Shown: positions 25,910-33,401 of the stretch, piece after piece
How positions within the stretch are numbered: the first letter of the stretch is position 1
How the letters are laid out: each line of letters begins with the position of its first letter
From: Flagellimonas oceani
GTDB lineage: Bacteria; Bacteroidota; Bacteroidia; Flavobacteriales; Flavobacteriaceae
NCBI RefSeq assembly: GCF_011068285.1
Contig: NZ_CP049616.1
Coordinates: forward strand, 310,001 to 374,000
Reading direction: 5' to 3'
Length of the DNA: 64,000 nucleotides
The notes under the pieces: generated by a model
What the model saw: the letters and a program-made list of their open reading frames with translations, nothing else
What the model was told of the DNA's origin: nothing
Databases searched by the model: none
Program-made: the position numbers and the translations under genes

Positions 25910-26695
25910 TTATGCGATGATCTTATTAATAAATTCTTTTGCACTTTTACCGGGTTCATCGGTCTTCATAAAATTTTCCCCGATCAAAAATCCTTGATAG
26001 TCGAATTCCTTTAATTCGCGAATGGCTTCCACCGAGCTGATCCCGCTTTCGGATACTTTCACAAAATCATCGGGTATTTTCTTGGACAGCGATTTGCTGA
26101 TCTCCAAATCAACCTCAAAGGATTTAAGATTACGATTGTTCACCCCCAACATATCCAAGCTGGGCATCAGGGATTTTTCGAGTTCCTCTTCGTTGTGCAC
26201 TTCGAGCAACACATCCAACCCTAATTCTTTGGCCAATTTGGACAGGGTCTTGATTTCTTCTTTGGACAAAATGGCGGCGATCAATAAAATGACATCGGCA
26301 CCGTAAGCCTTGGCTTCCACGATTTGATATTCATCTATGATGAACTCTTTTCGCAAAATGGGAATGTTGGTGGATGCCCTTGCAAGTACGAGGTCGTCCA
26401 ACGAACCTCCAAAATATTTGCCATCGGTGAGCACGGACATCCCGCAGGCGCCTGCATCGGCGTACCCTTTGGCCACCTCTTGTATGCTCAAACTTTGATT
26501 GATCACGGATTTGGATGGTGAACGTCGCTTGTGCTCGGCTATGATACCCGAATTGCTTTTGCGCAATACTTCTGCCAATGAAACGGAGGTACGCTCCATC
26601 ATCACGGAAGCCTCCAATTGGGGCAGGGTGATGAGCGATTTTTTTAAATCGACCTCCTTGCGTTTATCGGCTACTATTTGTTCTAGGATATTCAT
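25910..26695 (-). CDS. trpC: Indole-3-glycerol phosphate synthase
   Basis: TrpC closes the indole ring. The 261-residue barrel has IIAEHKRRSPSK (catalytic lysine region), SVLTDGKYFGGSLDDL, PILRKEFIIDEYQI with the KEF lysine, LLEVHNEEEL, GVNNRNLKSFEV and VSESGISS. The length matches a single-function TrpC; trpF is a separate gene. It overlaps the end of trpD by 4 bp. A repeat-filled gap separates it from trpF. Confidence 0.97.
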   Translation of the reverse strand: MNILEQIVADKRKEVDLKKSLITLPQLEASVMMERTSVSLAEVLRKSNSGIIAEHKRRSPSKSVINQSLSIQEVAKGYADAGACGMSVLTDGKYFGGSLDDLVLARASTNIPILRKEFIIDEYQIVEAKAYGADVILLIAAILSKEEIKTLSKLAKELGLDVLLEVHNEEELEKSLMPSLDMLGVNNRNLKSFEVDLEISKSLSKKIPDDFVKVSESGISSVEAIRELKEFDYQGFLIGENFMKTDEPGKSAKEFINKIIA

Positions 26696-27687
26696 TGGGC
26701 ACTTAATTTTTGCAATTTCTTCAATGCTTCCAATCCCTTTCCGCTCAACAACGATTCTTTTGCTTTTTCAAAACCTTGTTTTGGAGAGGTGCCCTCTACT
26801 GTGGCAATGGCGACACCTGCGTTGGCACAGACAACGTTGTTTTGTGCATCGGTACCTTTTCCTTGTAAAATGTCCATGAATATTTGGGCGGATGCCGCTA
26901 CGTCTTCTCCACCAACGATTTCTTGCTGTAAAACTTTTTCAACCCCAAAATCTGATGGTTTCAACATGGATTCGGTGTTGTTGGATATGGTTTTTGTGTC
27001 GCCTGTCAACGAGATTTCGTCATACCCGTCCAACGCGTGTAAAACAGTGAATTTTTTATCGGTGTTCTGGTATAGATAACCGTACATTCTGGCCAATTCC
27101 AGATTAAAAACGCCAACCATTTGATTTTTTGGAAACGCGGGATTTACCATAGGCCCCAACATATTGAAAAATGTTTTTACGGCCAACTCCCTTCTGATGG
27201 GGGCTACATTTTTCATGGCTGGGTGAAAAAGGGGTGCGTGCAATACGCAAATACCGGCTTCCTCGATGGTTTTCTTTAGAAAATCAGCCTCATTACTGAA
27301 TTTGATTCCTAGAAATTCCATCACATTGCTGCTTCCACATTTTGAGGAAACCCCATAGTTGCCGTGTTTGGTCACATGGATTCCCGCTCCTGCCGTGACA
27401 AAGGAGGCCAAGGTGGAAATATTGAAGGTGTCCTTGCCGTCCCCACCTGTTCCGCAAAGGTCAATGGGGTCGTATTCAGCGAGGTCTACGGCCAAACAAA
27501 GTTCCAAAAGGGCATCACGGAAGCCTTCCAATTCTTCAATGGTCACGCTCCGCATCATATAAACGGTTAAAAATGCGGCAATTTGTGATGTATTGTAATC
27601 GCCCTTGGCAATGTTCACCAATATCTTTTTGGCTTCTTCCTTGGGAAGTATTTCGTGATTGATCAGTTTGTTTAAGGTCTCTTTCAT
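26692..27687 (-). CDS. trpD: Anthranilate phosphoribosyltransferase
   Basis: TrpD attaches the phosphoribosyl group to anthranilate. The 331-residue protein has the PRPP motif DLCGTGGDGKDTFNIST, KHGNYGVSSKCGSSN (anthranilate channel), the conserved LGPMVNPAFPKNQMVGVF and ALDGYDEISLTG. Length is normal, and it is not fused to trpG. The 64-bp gap before it contains repeat-like sequence; trpC overlaps its 3' end by 4 bp. Confidence 0.97.
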   Translation of the reverse strand: MKETLNKLINHEILPKEEAKKILVNIAKGDYNTSQIAAFLTVYMMRSVTIEELEGFRDALLELCLAVDLAEYDPIDLCGTGGDGKDTFNISTLASFVTAGAGIHVTKHGNYGVSSKCGSSNVMEFLGIKFSNEADFLKKTIEEAGICVLHAPLFHPAMKNVAPIRRELAVKTFFNMLGPMVNPAFPKNQMVGVFNLELARMYGYLYQNTDKKFTVLHALDGYDEISLTGDTKTISNNTESMLKPSDFGVEKVLQQEIVGGEDVAASAQIFMDILQGKGTDAQNNVVCANAGVAIATVEGTSPKQGFEKAKESLLSGKGLEALKKLQKLSAQ

Positions 27688-27751
27688 TGTTTTTAGATGT
27701 GAGAGATTAGATGTTGGATTTTAGAGAATTCTCAATTCTCATATCTCGCTT
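27688..27751. repeat. Repeat-like spacer in the trpG-trpD gap
   Basis: The spacer is built of short direct and inverted motifs: GATGTGAGAGATTAGATGTTGG and, after the palindrome GAGAATTCTC, AATTCTCATATCTCGCTTC. Such low-complexity TGAGA/TCTCA spacers recur in flavobacterial genomes as far as I know, but copies elsewhere cannot be seen here. Confidence 0.4.
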
Positions 27752-28321
27752 CTATTTTCTATTGAGCCAATTTTTTAGCATTTGTTTTCCTTCAGGTGTC
27801 AAAACGGATTCTGGGTGAAACTGTACGGCCGTAACATCATATGCTTTATGCCGCAGAGACATTACTTGTCCGTTTTCATCCACCGCGGTGGTTTCCAAAA
27901 CATCGGGCAAATTCGGGTCCACCACCCAAGAATGGTACCTTCCCACTTGAAGGGTTTTGGGCATATCCTTATAAATAGGGTCGTCTTTGGTCACAGTTAT
28001 GGTAGTGTCCACGCCGTGATATACTTGGTCCAAATTGATCAAGGTGCCCCCAAAAACTTCTCCAATGGCTTGCAGCCCCAAACACACCCCAAATATTTTT
28101 TTTGTTGGTGCGTAGGTTTTTATGATGTCCTTTAAAAGTCCGGCTTCATCAGGAATGCCAGGACCGGGTGAAAGTACTATATATTCAAAAGGTTCCACTT
28201 CTTCCAAGGTGAGCTGATCGTTCCGTTTTACGGTAACCTCACAATCCAGATCCTCCAGATAGTGCACCAAGTTGTAGGTAAAGCTATCGTAATTGTCTAT
28301 CATTAAAATCTTTCTTCCCAT
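27752..28321 (-). CDS. trpG: Anthranilate synthase component II (glutamine amidotransferase)
   Basis: TrpG supplies ammonia from glutamine to TrpE. The 189-residue class I amidotransferase has IDNYDSFTYNLV at the start, SPGPGIP (52-57), the nucleophile Cys80 in FGVCLGLQAIGE, and the His-Glu pair in VQFHPESVLT. The length is right for a stand-alone subunit; such subunits can also serve p-aminobenzoate synthase. It starts 2 bp after the trpE stop, so the two subunits are made together. Confidence 0.96.
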   Translation of the reverse strand: MGRKILMIDNYDSFTYNLVHYLEDLDCEVTVKRNDQLTLEEVEPFEYIVLSPGPGIPDEAGLLKDIIKTYAPTKKIFGVCLGLQAIGEVFGGTLINLDQVYHGVDTTITVTKDDPIYKDMPKTLQVGRYHSWVVDPNLPDVLETTAVDENGQVMSLRHKAYDVTAVQFHPESVLTPEGKQMLKNWLNRK

Positions 28322-28323
28322 GC

Positions 28324-29721
28324 TTAGATTGTTTCGGCAATTTCCAGCGCTTTGGTCAATGCGCCCAATTTATTGTAGGTTTCTTGGAGTTCGTCATCGG
28401 GATTGGAGGCAGCCACCAAACCTGCACCTGCTTGGTAATATAGTTCGTGATCCTTGCTCAAAAACGTTCGGATCATAATGGCGTGGTTAAAATTGCCGTC
28501 AAAATCCATGAACCCGATGGCGCCGCCATAGTACGAGCGACTCGTTTTCTCGTACTTTTCAATGAGCTGCATGGCCATGTGCTTGGGTGCGCCACTCAAC
28601 GTTCCCGCAGGAAAGGTGTCGGCGACCACCTTCATTGTGGTGCTTTCCTTTTTCTTTTGTCCGGTTACTTTGGACACCAAATGAATCACGTGAGAGAAAT
28701 ACTGTACTTCCCGATAGGTTTCCACATTCACGGTGTTACCGTTGCGGCTCAAATCGTTTCGGGCCAAGTCCACGAGCATTACGTGTTCGCTGTTCTCTTT
28801 TTCGTCCTGCGCCAGTTTTTTTGCCAATTCGGCATCTTTTTCATCATTTCCGGTACGTTTATAGGTTCCGGCAATGGGGTGTATCTCGGCTTTGCCATCC
28901 TTGACAATGAGCTGGGCCTCGGGAGAGCTCCCGAAGATTTTAAAATCACCGTAATCAAAATAGAAAAGGTAAGGGGAGGGGTTGATGGAGCGAAGTGCCC
29001 GGTAGACATTGAACTCGTCTCCCTTGAATTTTTGTTTGAACCTTCTGGAGAGCACCAATTGGAACACATCGCCTCGTTGGCAATGCTTTTTGGCAAGTTC
29101 CACCTGTTCTTTGTAGTCCTCATCTTTCAAGTTGGATTCTGGTTTACCCTCTTTATTAAAATTGTAGGATGAAAAGGTACGGACGCTGAAAAGTTGCTCC
29201 ATTTCTTCCACATTGCTTTCGGTATCGTAACAATGGGCGAACAAATAGGCCTCGTTCTTAAAATGATTGATGGCAATAATATTTTGGTACACCGCGTAGT
29301 AGATATCCGGAATGTTTGCAGAATCTTGCTTTTTGGAAATTGCTACATCCTCAAAATAACGCACGGCATCATAGGCCATATACCCGAACAATCCATTATA
29401 AATGAATTTAAAACCATTTTGCGTGGTTTTGAACCGCTTGCTAAAGTTGTGAATCATTTCGGTAACATCCGTGCCGGGAGTAATTTCGGTTACTTCCTTT
29501 GAACCATCTGGAAAACGTTGTTCAATGGTCTCGTTCTCTACTTTAATGGATGCGATAGGGTTGCAACAGATGTACGAAAAACTGTTGTCGTTGGCGTGGT
29601 AATCGCTACTTTCGAGCAGGATGCTGTTGGGAAACTTGTCCCTGATCTTCAGGTAGACGCTCACGGGCGTAATGGTGTCCGCGAGGATTTTTTTGTAATG
29701 TGTGGTTAGGGTGTAACTCAT
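28324..29721 (-). CDS. trpE: Anthranilate synthase component I
   Basis: TrpE makes anthranilate from chorismate and is the committed step to tryptophan. The 465-residue protein has the N-terminal feedback element LLESSDYHAND, in which the LLES motif binds tryptophan, and the catalytic parts VLSRRFKQKF, GSSPEAQLIV, IAGTYKRTGNDEKD, DLARNDLSRNG, FPAGTLSGAPKHMAM and YQAGAGLVAASNP. I use ATG 29721 (MSYTLTTHYKK); a longer frame would begin inside the attenuator terminator. The gene begins 16 bp after that terminator's T-run, so both feedback inhibition and attenuation should control this step. Confidence 0.97.
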   Translation of the reverse strand: MSYTLTTHYKKILADTITPVSVYLKIRDKFPNSILLESSDYHANDNSFSYICCNPIASIKVENETIEQRFPDGSKEVTEITPGTDVTEMIHNFSKRFKTTQNGFKFIYNGLFGYMAYDAVRYFEDVAISKKQDSANIPDIYYAVYQNIIAINHFKNEAYLFAHCYDTESNVEEMEQLFSVRTFSSYNFNKEGKPESNLKDEDYKEQVELAKKHCQRGDVFQLVLSRRFKQKFKGDEFNVYRALRSINPSPYLFYFDYGDFKIFGSSPEAQLIVKDGKAEIHPIAGTYKRTGNDEKDAELAKKLAQDEKENSEHVMLVDLARNDLSRNGNTVNVETYREVQYFSHVIHLVSKVTGQKKKESTTMKVVADTFPAGTLSGAPKHMAMQLIEKYEKTSRSYYGGAIGFMDFDGNFNHAIMIRTFLSKDHELYYQAGAGLVAASNPDDELQETYNKLGALTKALEIAETI

Positions 29722-29736
29722 TTGGTACTTATATAA

Positions 29737-29767
29737 ATTAAAAAAGGCCTGTCGTGATGACAAGCCT
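29737..29767 (-). terminator. Attenuator terminator of the trp operon
   Basis: On the minus strand AGGCTTGTC (29767-29759) pairs with GACAGGCCT (29753-29745) in a 9-bp stem with one G-T pair and a 5-base loop, then five T. It lies between the leader peptide and trpE. The segment TCACGAC in its loop and 3' arm (29757-29751) is complementary to GTCGTGA at the leader stop codon (29801-29795), giving a competing antiterminator. Confidence 0.85.
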
Positions 29768-29794
29768 CTTGTATGGTTATAATGGGGACTTAGC

Positions 29795-29851
29795 TCACGA
29801 CGTTTTTCGTAAGTTCATCCACCACCAGTTATTTGCTATTCTGTTAATCAT
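29795..29851 (-). CDS. trpL: trp operon leader peptide with three tandem Trp codons
   Basis: An 18-codon frame encodes MINRIANNWWWMNLRKTS and ends at TGA 29797-29795. Codons 9-11 (29827-29819) are TGG TGG TGG, far above chance for such a short peptide. Its position between a promoter-like box and an intrinsic terminator upstream of trpE is the classic arrangement of a ribosome-mediated attenuator. When tryptophan is scarce, a ribosome stalled on the TGG codons leaves GTCGTGA (29801-29795) free to pair with the terminator. When it reaches the stop codon it covers that segment and the terminator forms. No Shine-Dalgarno sequence is seen, and the -7 box ends only 5 bases before the ATG. Confidence 0.85.
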   Translation of the reverse strand: MINRIANNWWWMNLRKTS

Positions 29852-29856
29852 TGGCT

Positions 29857-29864
29857 CAAATATA
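29857..29864 (-). promoter_or_regulatory. trp operon promoter, -7 box TATATTTG
   Basis: A perfect TAnnTTTG on the minus strand, with TTGTTG about 20 bases upstream as -33 element (near 29885-29890). The transcript should start within a few bases of the leader ATG at 29851, making the leader mRNA almost leaderless. Confidence 0.65.
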
Positions 29865-29900
29865 GGGAGGAATTTTTAACGGCACAACAATGTTTTGTTT

Positions 29901-29940
29901 AAAATAAAAAATCCCGTCCAAGAATTGCTCGGACGGGATT
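29901..29940 (-). terminator. Intrinsic terminator after the YceI gene
   Basis: AATCCCGTCC (29910-29919) and GGACGGGATT (29931-29940) form a perfect 10-bp stem with an 11-base loop; on the minus strand a T-rich run follows (29910-29901). It closes the MarR-nitroreductase-YceI operon 24 bp after the stop. Confidence 0.9.
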
Positions 29941-29963
29941 TCCACACACTAAACAGGAGTTGA

Positions 29964-30533
29964 TTACATCTGTAGATCAACTACCAAATCAAACTCATCA
30001 TAGATCAATTTGTCCTTGGCGGTACCAATGATTCCTGATCCGTATTTTACATCGTATTTGGTTCTGTCCACTTTTAAAGAAGCGGTTGCTTTATCTCCGT
30101 ATACGGACACTTCAAAAGTTACAGGCTCGGTAGTACCTTTAATGGTAAGGTCGCCGGTTACGTCGTAAGAATTTTTTCCGGTTGATTTTACTTTGGTAAA
30201 GACCAATTTTGCTGTAGGGTGATTGGCCGTGCCAAAAAAATCGTCGGATTTCAAGTGACCGTCCAGTTGTCCTTTGTAGTCGCCTTCCAAATCGGTAGTG
30301 TTGATGCTTGTCATATCCACAACAAACTCTCCACCTACCAAGTTCTCACCGTCAAATTCCAGGGCACCGGATTTAAGGGTGATGGTACCTTCGTGCGAAC
30401 CACCTACTTTATACCCTTTCCAGGTTACTGTACTTTCCGAAGTTTTAACCTCTTTGGTTTCTTTGATCGGGTTTACGTTGGCCGAGGCACCAAAAACGGT
30501 GGCCAATGTTAAGCTTAGAATTGTTTTTTTCAT
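29964..30533 (-). CDS. YceI family periplasmic lipid-binding-type protein
   Basis: The 189-residue protein starts with a signal peptide (MKKTILSLTLATVFGASA) and continues as the YceI beta barrel: STVTWKGYKVGGSHEGTI, GGEFVVDMTSIN, LDGHLKSDDFFGTANHPTAKLVF and VTGDLTIKGTTEPVTF. YceI proteins bind isoprenoid or fatty ligands in the periplasm. It lies 42 bp after the nitroreductase gene in a MarR-headed operon, so it is probably induced by the same signal. The ligand is unknown. Confidence 0.93.
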   Translation of the reverse strand: MKKTILSLTLATVFGASANVNPIKETKEVKTSESTVTWKGYKVGGSHEGTITLKSGALEFDGENLVGGEFVVDMTSINTTDLEGDYKGQLDGHLKSDDFFGTANHPTAKLVFTKVKSTGKNSYDVTGDLTIKGTTEPVTFEVSVYGDKATASLKVDRTKYDVKYGSGIIGTAKDKLIYDEFDLVVDLQM

Positions 30534-30575
30534 GATTGTTTTAATTTCTGTTTTAAATTGTTAAAGGTTCAATGT

Positions 30576-31208
30576 TTATATAAGGGTAAATAATTCTTCT
30601 GTTGATTTTCTAACCTTGGCGTAGTGTTGGGTATCGTCCTCTTCGGAACGGTATCCCACTGCCAAAACTACAGCAGCATTCAGGTTTTTGTCGTTGAGCC
30701 CGAGAATTTCGTTGTACTTTTCAGATTCGAAGCCTTCCATGGGACAGGTGTCGATTTTTAATTCCGCAGCGGCCTGCATCAAATTACCAAAGGCGATATA
30801 GGCTTGTCTGGCCGTCCAATTGCTTTTGTGCTCGGTAGGAAGCTCCATCAATTTGGACTTCATAAAATCGGCATAACCTTTTAATCCTTCTGCGGGAATG
30901 CTTCGGGTCTCACTTACGTTCGACACATAATCATCGACCAATTCCTCACCAAAATCCGTTGCATTTGCAAATACGATAATATGCGATGCATCCGTAATTT
31001 GGGATTGTCCCCAAGAAGCGGGCTTTAACTGCTCTCTAATTTCTGGGTCCGAGATCACAAAAAAGTGATAAGGCTGCAGTCCGTAGGAGGAAGCACTTAA
31101 TCGCGCGGCCTCCATTAGGGTCTCCAAATCCTGGTCGGAAACTTTTTTTGTGGCATCAAATTTTTTTGTGGCATAGCGCCAGGTTCTATGTTCTAAAACG
31201 GTGTTCAT
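30576..31208 (-). CDS. NAD(P)H-dependent nitroreductase family oxidoreductase
   Basis: The 210-residue flavoprotein has nitroreductase-family features: RTWRYATKKFDATKKV with FMN-contact residues at the N-terminus, ARLSASSYGLQPYHFFVI, WTARQAYIAFGNLMQAAAELKIDTCPMEGF, and GYRSEEDD near the end. NfsB-like enzymes reduce nitro-aromatics and quinones with two electrons. It is 6 bp after the marR gene and followed by YceI, which suggests induction by an electrophile or quinone. Confidence 0.92.
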   Translation of the reverse strand: MNTVLEHRTWRYATKKFDATKKVSDQDLETLMEAARLSASSYGLQPYHFFVISDPEIREQLKPASWGQSQITDASHIIVFANATDFGEELVDDYVSNVSETRSIPAEGLKGYADFMKSKLMELPTEHKSNWTARQAYIAFGNLMQAAAELKIDTCPMEGFESEKYNEILGLNDKNLNAAVVLAVGYRSEEDDTQHYAKVRKSTEELFTLI

Positions 31209-31213
31209 TATAT

Positions 31214-31660
31214 TTAAAATTTATCCAATAGTTGATTTAATTGTTCCAGTTCCTTTTTGTCAAAGTTCTTAAGGAGGGTGCCATGTGCCTTTTCCAGGGC
31301 TTTGTCCATTTGTGCCAAGGCATCCAACCCCTGTTCTGTGATCAAAATTTCTACCTTTCTCCGGTTAGATGGGCAAATACAACGGCTTACGTGTCCCTTG
31401 GCAATAAGTTTGTCCACCAACCGGGTGGTATTGCTCATTTTGGTCACCATTCTTTCATTGATGGTGGAGAGGTTGGCAGGGTTTCCTTGTTGCCCCCTCA
31501 AAATCCGTAGTACATTAAATTGTTGCATAGAAACTTCAAAAGGCTTTAAGGCGCCTGTCATGATTTCACTGATTCTGTTATGAACCAATTCCAAGTGAAT
31601 GACCGTTCTGGGTTCCAAGGGAATCTTTTTTGAGGTTTTTATAATTTCTTCAACATTCAT
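31214..31660 (-). CDS. MarR family transcriptional regulator
   Basis: The ~148-residue protein has the winged-helix MarR layout: an N-terminal dimerisation helix, a recognition region (NLSTINERMVTKMSNTTRLVDKLIAKG), a wing with SRCICPSNRRKVEILITEQG, and long C-terminal helices. The wing has two cysteines (CIC), which might respond to oxidants or electrophiles. I use ATG 31660 (MNVEEIIKTSKK); a TTG two codons earlier is less likely. It heads the operon with the nitroreductase and YceI genes and probably represses it through the palindrome at 31672-31687. Confidence 0.88.
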   Translation of the reverse strand: MNVEEIIKTSKKIPLEPRTVIHLELVHNRISEIMTGALKPFEVSMQQFNVLRILRGQQGNPANLSTINERMVTKMSNTTRLVDKLIAKGHVSRCICPSNRRKVEILITEQGLDALAQMDKALEKAHGTLLKNFDKKELEQLNQLLDKF

Positions 31661-31671
31661 GTACAAACAAT

Positions 31672-31690
31672 ATTTGTATATACAAATGTA
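31672..31690 (-). promoter_or_regulatory. Palindromic operator over the -7 box of the marR operon
   Basis: ATTTGTATATACAAAT (31672-31687) is a perfect 16-bp palindrome. The minus-strand TACATTTG (31690-31683) matches the -7 element and overlaps it by five bases; TTG lies 21 bp further upstream. A bound MarR dimer would block RNA polymerase, giving autorepression. Confidence 0.6.
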
Positions 31691-31794
31691 TGTTTATTTT
31701 TAGTGCGGTTCCAAATTTTTGATAGATAAATTTTTGTTAAAGACTGGATTTTAGAATTGTGAGTGCGTATTTTTAAAGGTGTAAAAATCAGGTA

Positions 31795-32349
31795 ATGAAT
31801 AAGTTATTTACTGGAGTTTGGATGATGTTGATTCTTTTTGGATGTGCCGAAAGGAAGAAGGAGGACAAAGGAGGGGCCGAGGTTGCTGGCAAAGAAACGG
31901 TTGCGATGGAAAGCGATTCGAGCCAGGACGTGAAATTTCCGGTTTACGATTTCAATGGTTTTGAGCCCATGCTCCATTTTGATGATGACAAAACTTATGT
32001 GGTAAACTTCTGGGCCACATGGTGCAAGCCCTGCATTGCGGAGATGCCCCATTTTGAGGAGATCAATTCAAAATATAAAGCAAAAGGAGTGGAAGTGATC
32101 TTGGTGAGCTTGGACATGCCCAACATGTGGAAGAGCCGTTTGGAGCCCTTCGTGGCGAACAAGGGCATACAGTCCAAGGTGGTGATATTGGACGATCCCA
32201 AACAGAACGATTGGATTCCCAAAGTTTCTGAGGAGTGGGGCGGTGGTATTCCCGCTACCTTAATATATAATAAGGACAAGCGAACTTTTTACGAGCGTGG
32301 TTTCACGTACGAAGAACTGAACAACGAGTTGAACAAATTCATAAACTGA
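31795..32349 (+). CDS. Thioredoxin-like lipoprotein (TlpA/ResA family)
   Basis: The 184-residue protein has a lipoprotein signal (LFTGVWMMLILFGC, cysteine at 17) and a thioredoxin fold with the redox motif WCKPC in VVNFWATWCKPCIAEMP, then a cis-proline region GGGIPATLIYN. TlpA/ResA proteins reduce disulphides in the periplasm, for example during cytochrome c maturation. A charged linker (about 20-45) separates anchor and domain. The next gene, another thioredoxin-fold protein, starts 6 bp after the stop, so they are probably co-transcribed. Confidence 0.9.
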   Translation: MNKLFTGVWMMLILFGCAERKKEDKGGAEVAGKETVAMESDSSQDVKFPVYDFNGFEPMLHFDDDKTYVVNFWATWCKPCIAEMPHFEEINSKYKAKGVEVILVSLDMPNMWKSRLEPFVANKGIQSKVVILDDPKQNDWIPKVSEEWGGGIPATLIYNKDKRTFYERGFTYEELNNELNKFIN

Positions 32350-32355
32350 TCAGCT

Positions 32356-32988
32356 ATGAAAAAAATTAAGATTTTAGGATGGTCCGCATTGCTGTTGATT
32401 TTTGTGGCATCTTTCGCCATGGGATTCAAAGTGGCGGCCGAACATAATTTGGATGATGGTTACGAAGTCGGCGATGTCGCTGCCGATTTTTCGTTGAAAA
32501 ACGTGGACGGGAATATGGTCTCGCTATCGGACTTTGATAACGCCAAAGGTTTTTTGGTGATTTTCACCTGCAATACCTGCCCCTATGCGAAAGCGTATGA
32601 GGACCGCATTATTGCTTTGGATGCAAAATACAAGCCCCAAGGCGTTCCCGTAATCGCAATCAACCCCAACGATCCTAGTGCCAAACCCGGCGACAGTTTT
32701 GCCAAAATGAAAGAACGTGCGAACGAAAAAGGTTTTACATTTCCGTATCTGTTCGATGAGGGCCAAAAAGTGTATCCGCAATACGGGGCCACGCGTACCC
32801 CGCATGTTTTCTTGTTGGAGAAAACAGCATCGGGAAATATGGTAAAATATATTGGGGCCATCGACGACAATTATCAAGATGCATCACAAGTAGAGGAAGC
32901 ATATGTGGAAAATGCCGTGGATGCAATGTTGGCGGGAAATGAAATCAATCCAGCAACAACAAAAGCTATTGGATGCGGTATAAAATAG
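32356..32988 (+). CDS. Thioredoxin family protein (AhpC/TSA-like), membrane-anchored or exported
   Basis: The 210-residue protein starts with a hydrophobic segment (ILGWSALLLIFVASFAMGF) that is a signal peptide or anchor. The redoxin domain has VGDVAADFSLKNVDG, the active-site region FTCNTCPYAKAYEDR with C-N-T-C, and TRTPHVFLLE. The family (thiol-disulphide isomerase/peroxiredoxin-like, often with CNTCP) is frequent in Bacteroidota; the exact substrate is not known. It follows the TlpA-like gene by 6 bp and ends at a terminator (33014-33046). Confidence 0.85.
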   Translation: MKKIKILGWSALLLIFVASFAMGFKVAAEHNLDDGYEVGDVAADFSLKNVDGNMVSLSDFDNAKGFLVIFTCNTCPYAKAYEDRIIALDAKYKPQGVPVIAINPNDPSAKPGDSFAKMKERANEKGFTFPYLFDEGQKVYPQYGATRTPHVFLLEKTASGNMVKYIGAIDDNYQDASQVEEAYVENAVDAMLAGNEINPATTKAIGCGIK

Positions 32989-33013
32989 ACTTCATTCAAA
33001 ATAAAGTAGCAGT

Positions 33014-33046
33014 AAATCCGGAGTAATGCTTCGGATTTTTATTTTT
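33014..33046 (+). terminator. Intrinsic terminator after the thioredoxin pair
   Basis: AAATCCGGAG (33014-33023) pairs with CTTCGGATTT (33029-33038), one G-T pair, with a 5-base loop, then TTATTTTT. The T-run also contains the -7 box TATTTTTG (33040-33047) for the rhodanese gene. Confidence 0.8.
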
Positions 33047-33047
33047 G
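33040..33047 (+). promoter_or_regulatory. -7 box TATTTTTG of the rhodanese gene
   Basis: TAnnTTTG match 21 bp before the ATG at 33069, inside the T-run of the preceding terminator. Fits a short-leader transcript. Confidence 0.45.
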
Positions 33048-33068
33048 TATCAATCTAAATTGAAAAAA

Positions 33069-33380
33069 ATGTCAGATCTATCACAAGAAGAATGGGCGGA
33101 ACAGTTGGAAAATGATAACAACGCCTTTATTTTGGATGTACGTACCCCTGAAGAAGTTGAAGACGGATATATTCCGGGATCAACGAACATCGATATTTAT
33201 TTGGGACAAGAATTTGTCGACGAACTGGAAAAGTTGGACAAGTCCAAAAATTATTATGTGTATTGCCGGTCGGGGAACCGTAGCGGACAGGCCTGTGCCA
33301 TAATGAACAGCCTTGGGTTTGAAAATGCCTATAATCTGGAAGGTGGTTTTATGAACTGGGACGGCGATGTAGAAGAGTAG
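33069..33380 (+). CDS. Rhodanese-like domain protein
   Basis: The 103-residue protein is a single rhodanese domain: FILDVRTPEEVEDGYIPGSTNID, then the active-site loop YCRSGNRSGQAC with the sulphur-carrying cysteine, and LEGGFMNWDG. It is a small cytosolic sulphur-transfer or thiol protein. I use ATG 33069 (MSDLSQEEW); an earlier in-frame start at 33045 would fall in the promoter box. The DUF2851 gene begins 21 bp downstream. Confidence 0.92.
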   Translation: MSDLSQEEWAEQLENDNNAFILDVRTPEEVEDGYIPGSTNIDIYLGQEFVDELEKLDKSKNYYVYCRSGNRSGQACAIMNSLGFENAYNLEGGFMNWDGDVEE

Positions 33381-33401
33381 TCCTCCATTTATCCCAAATC
33401 A

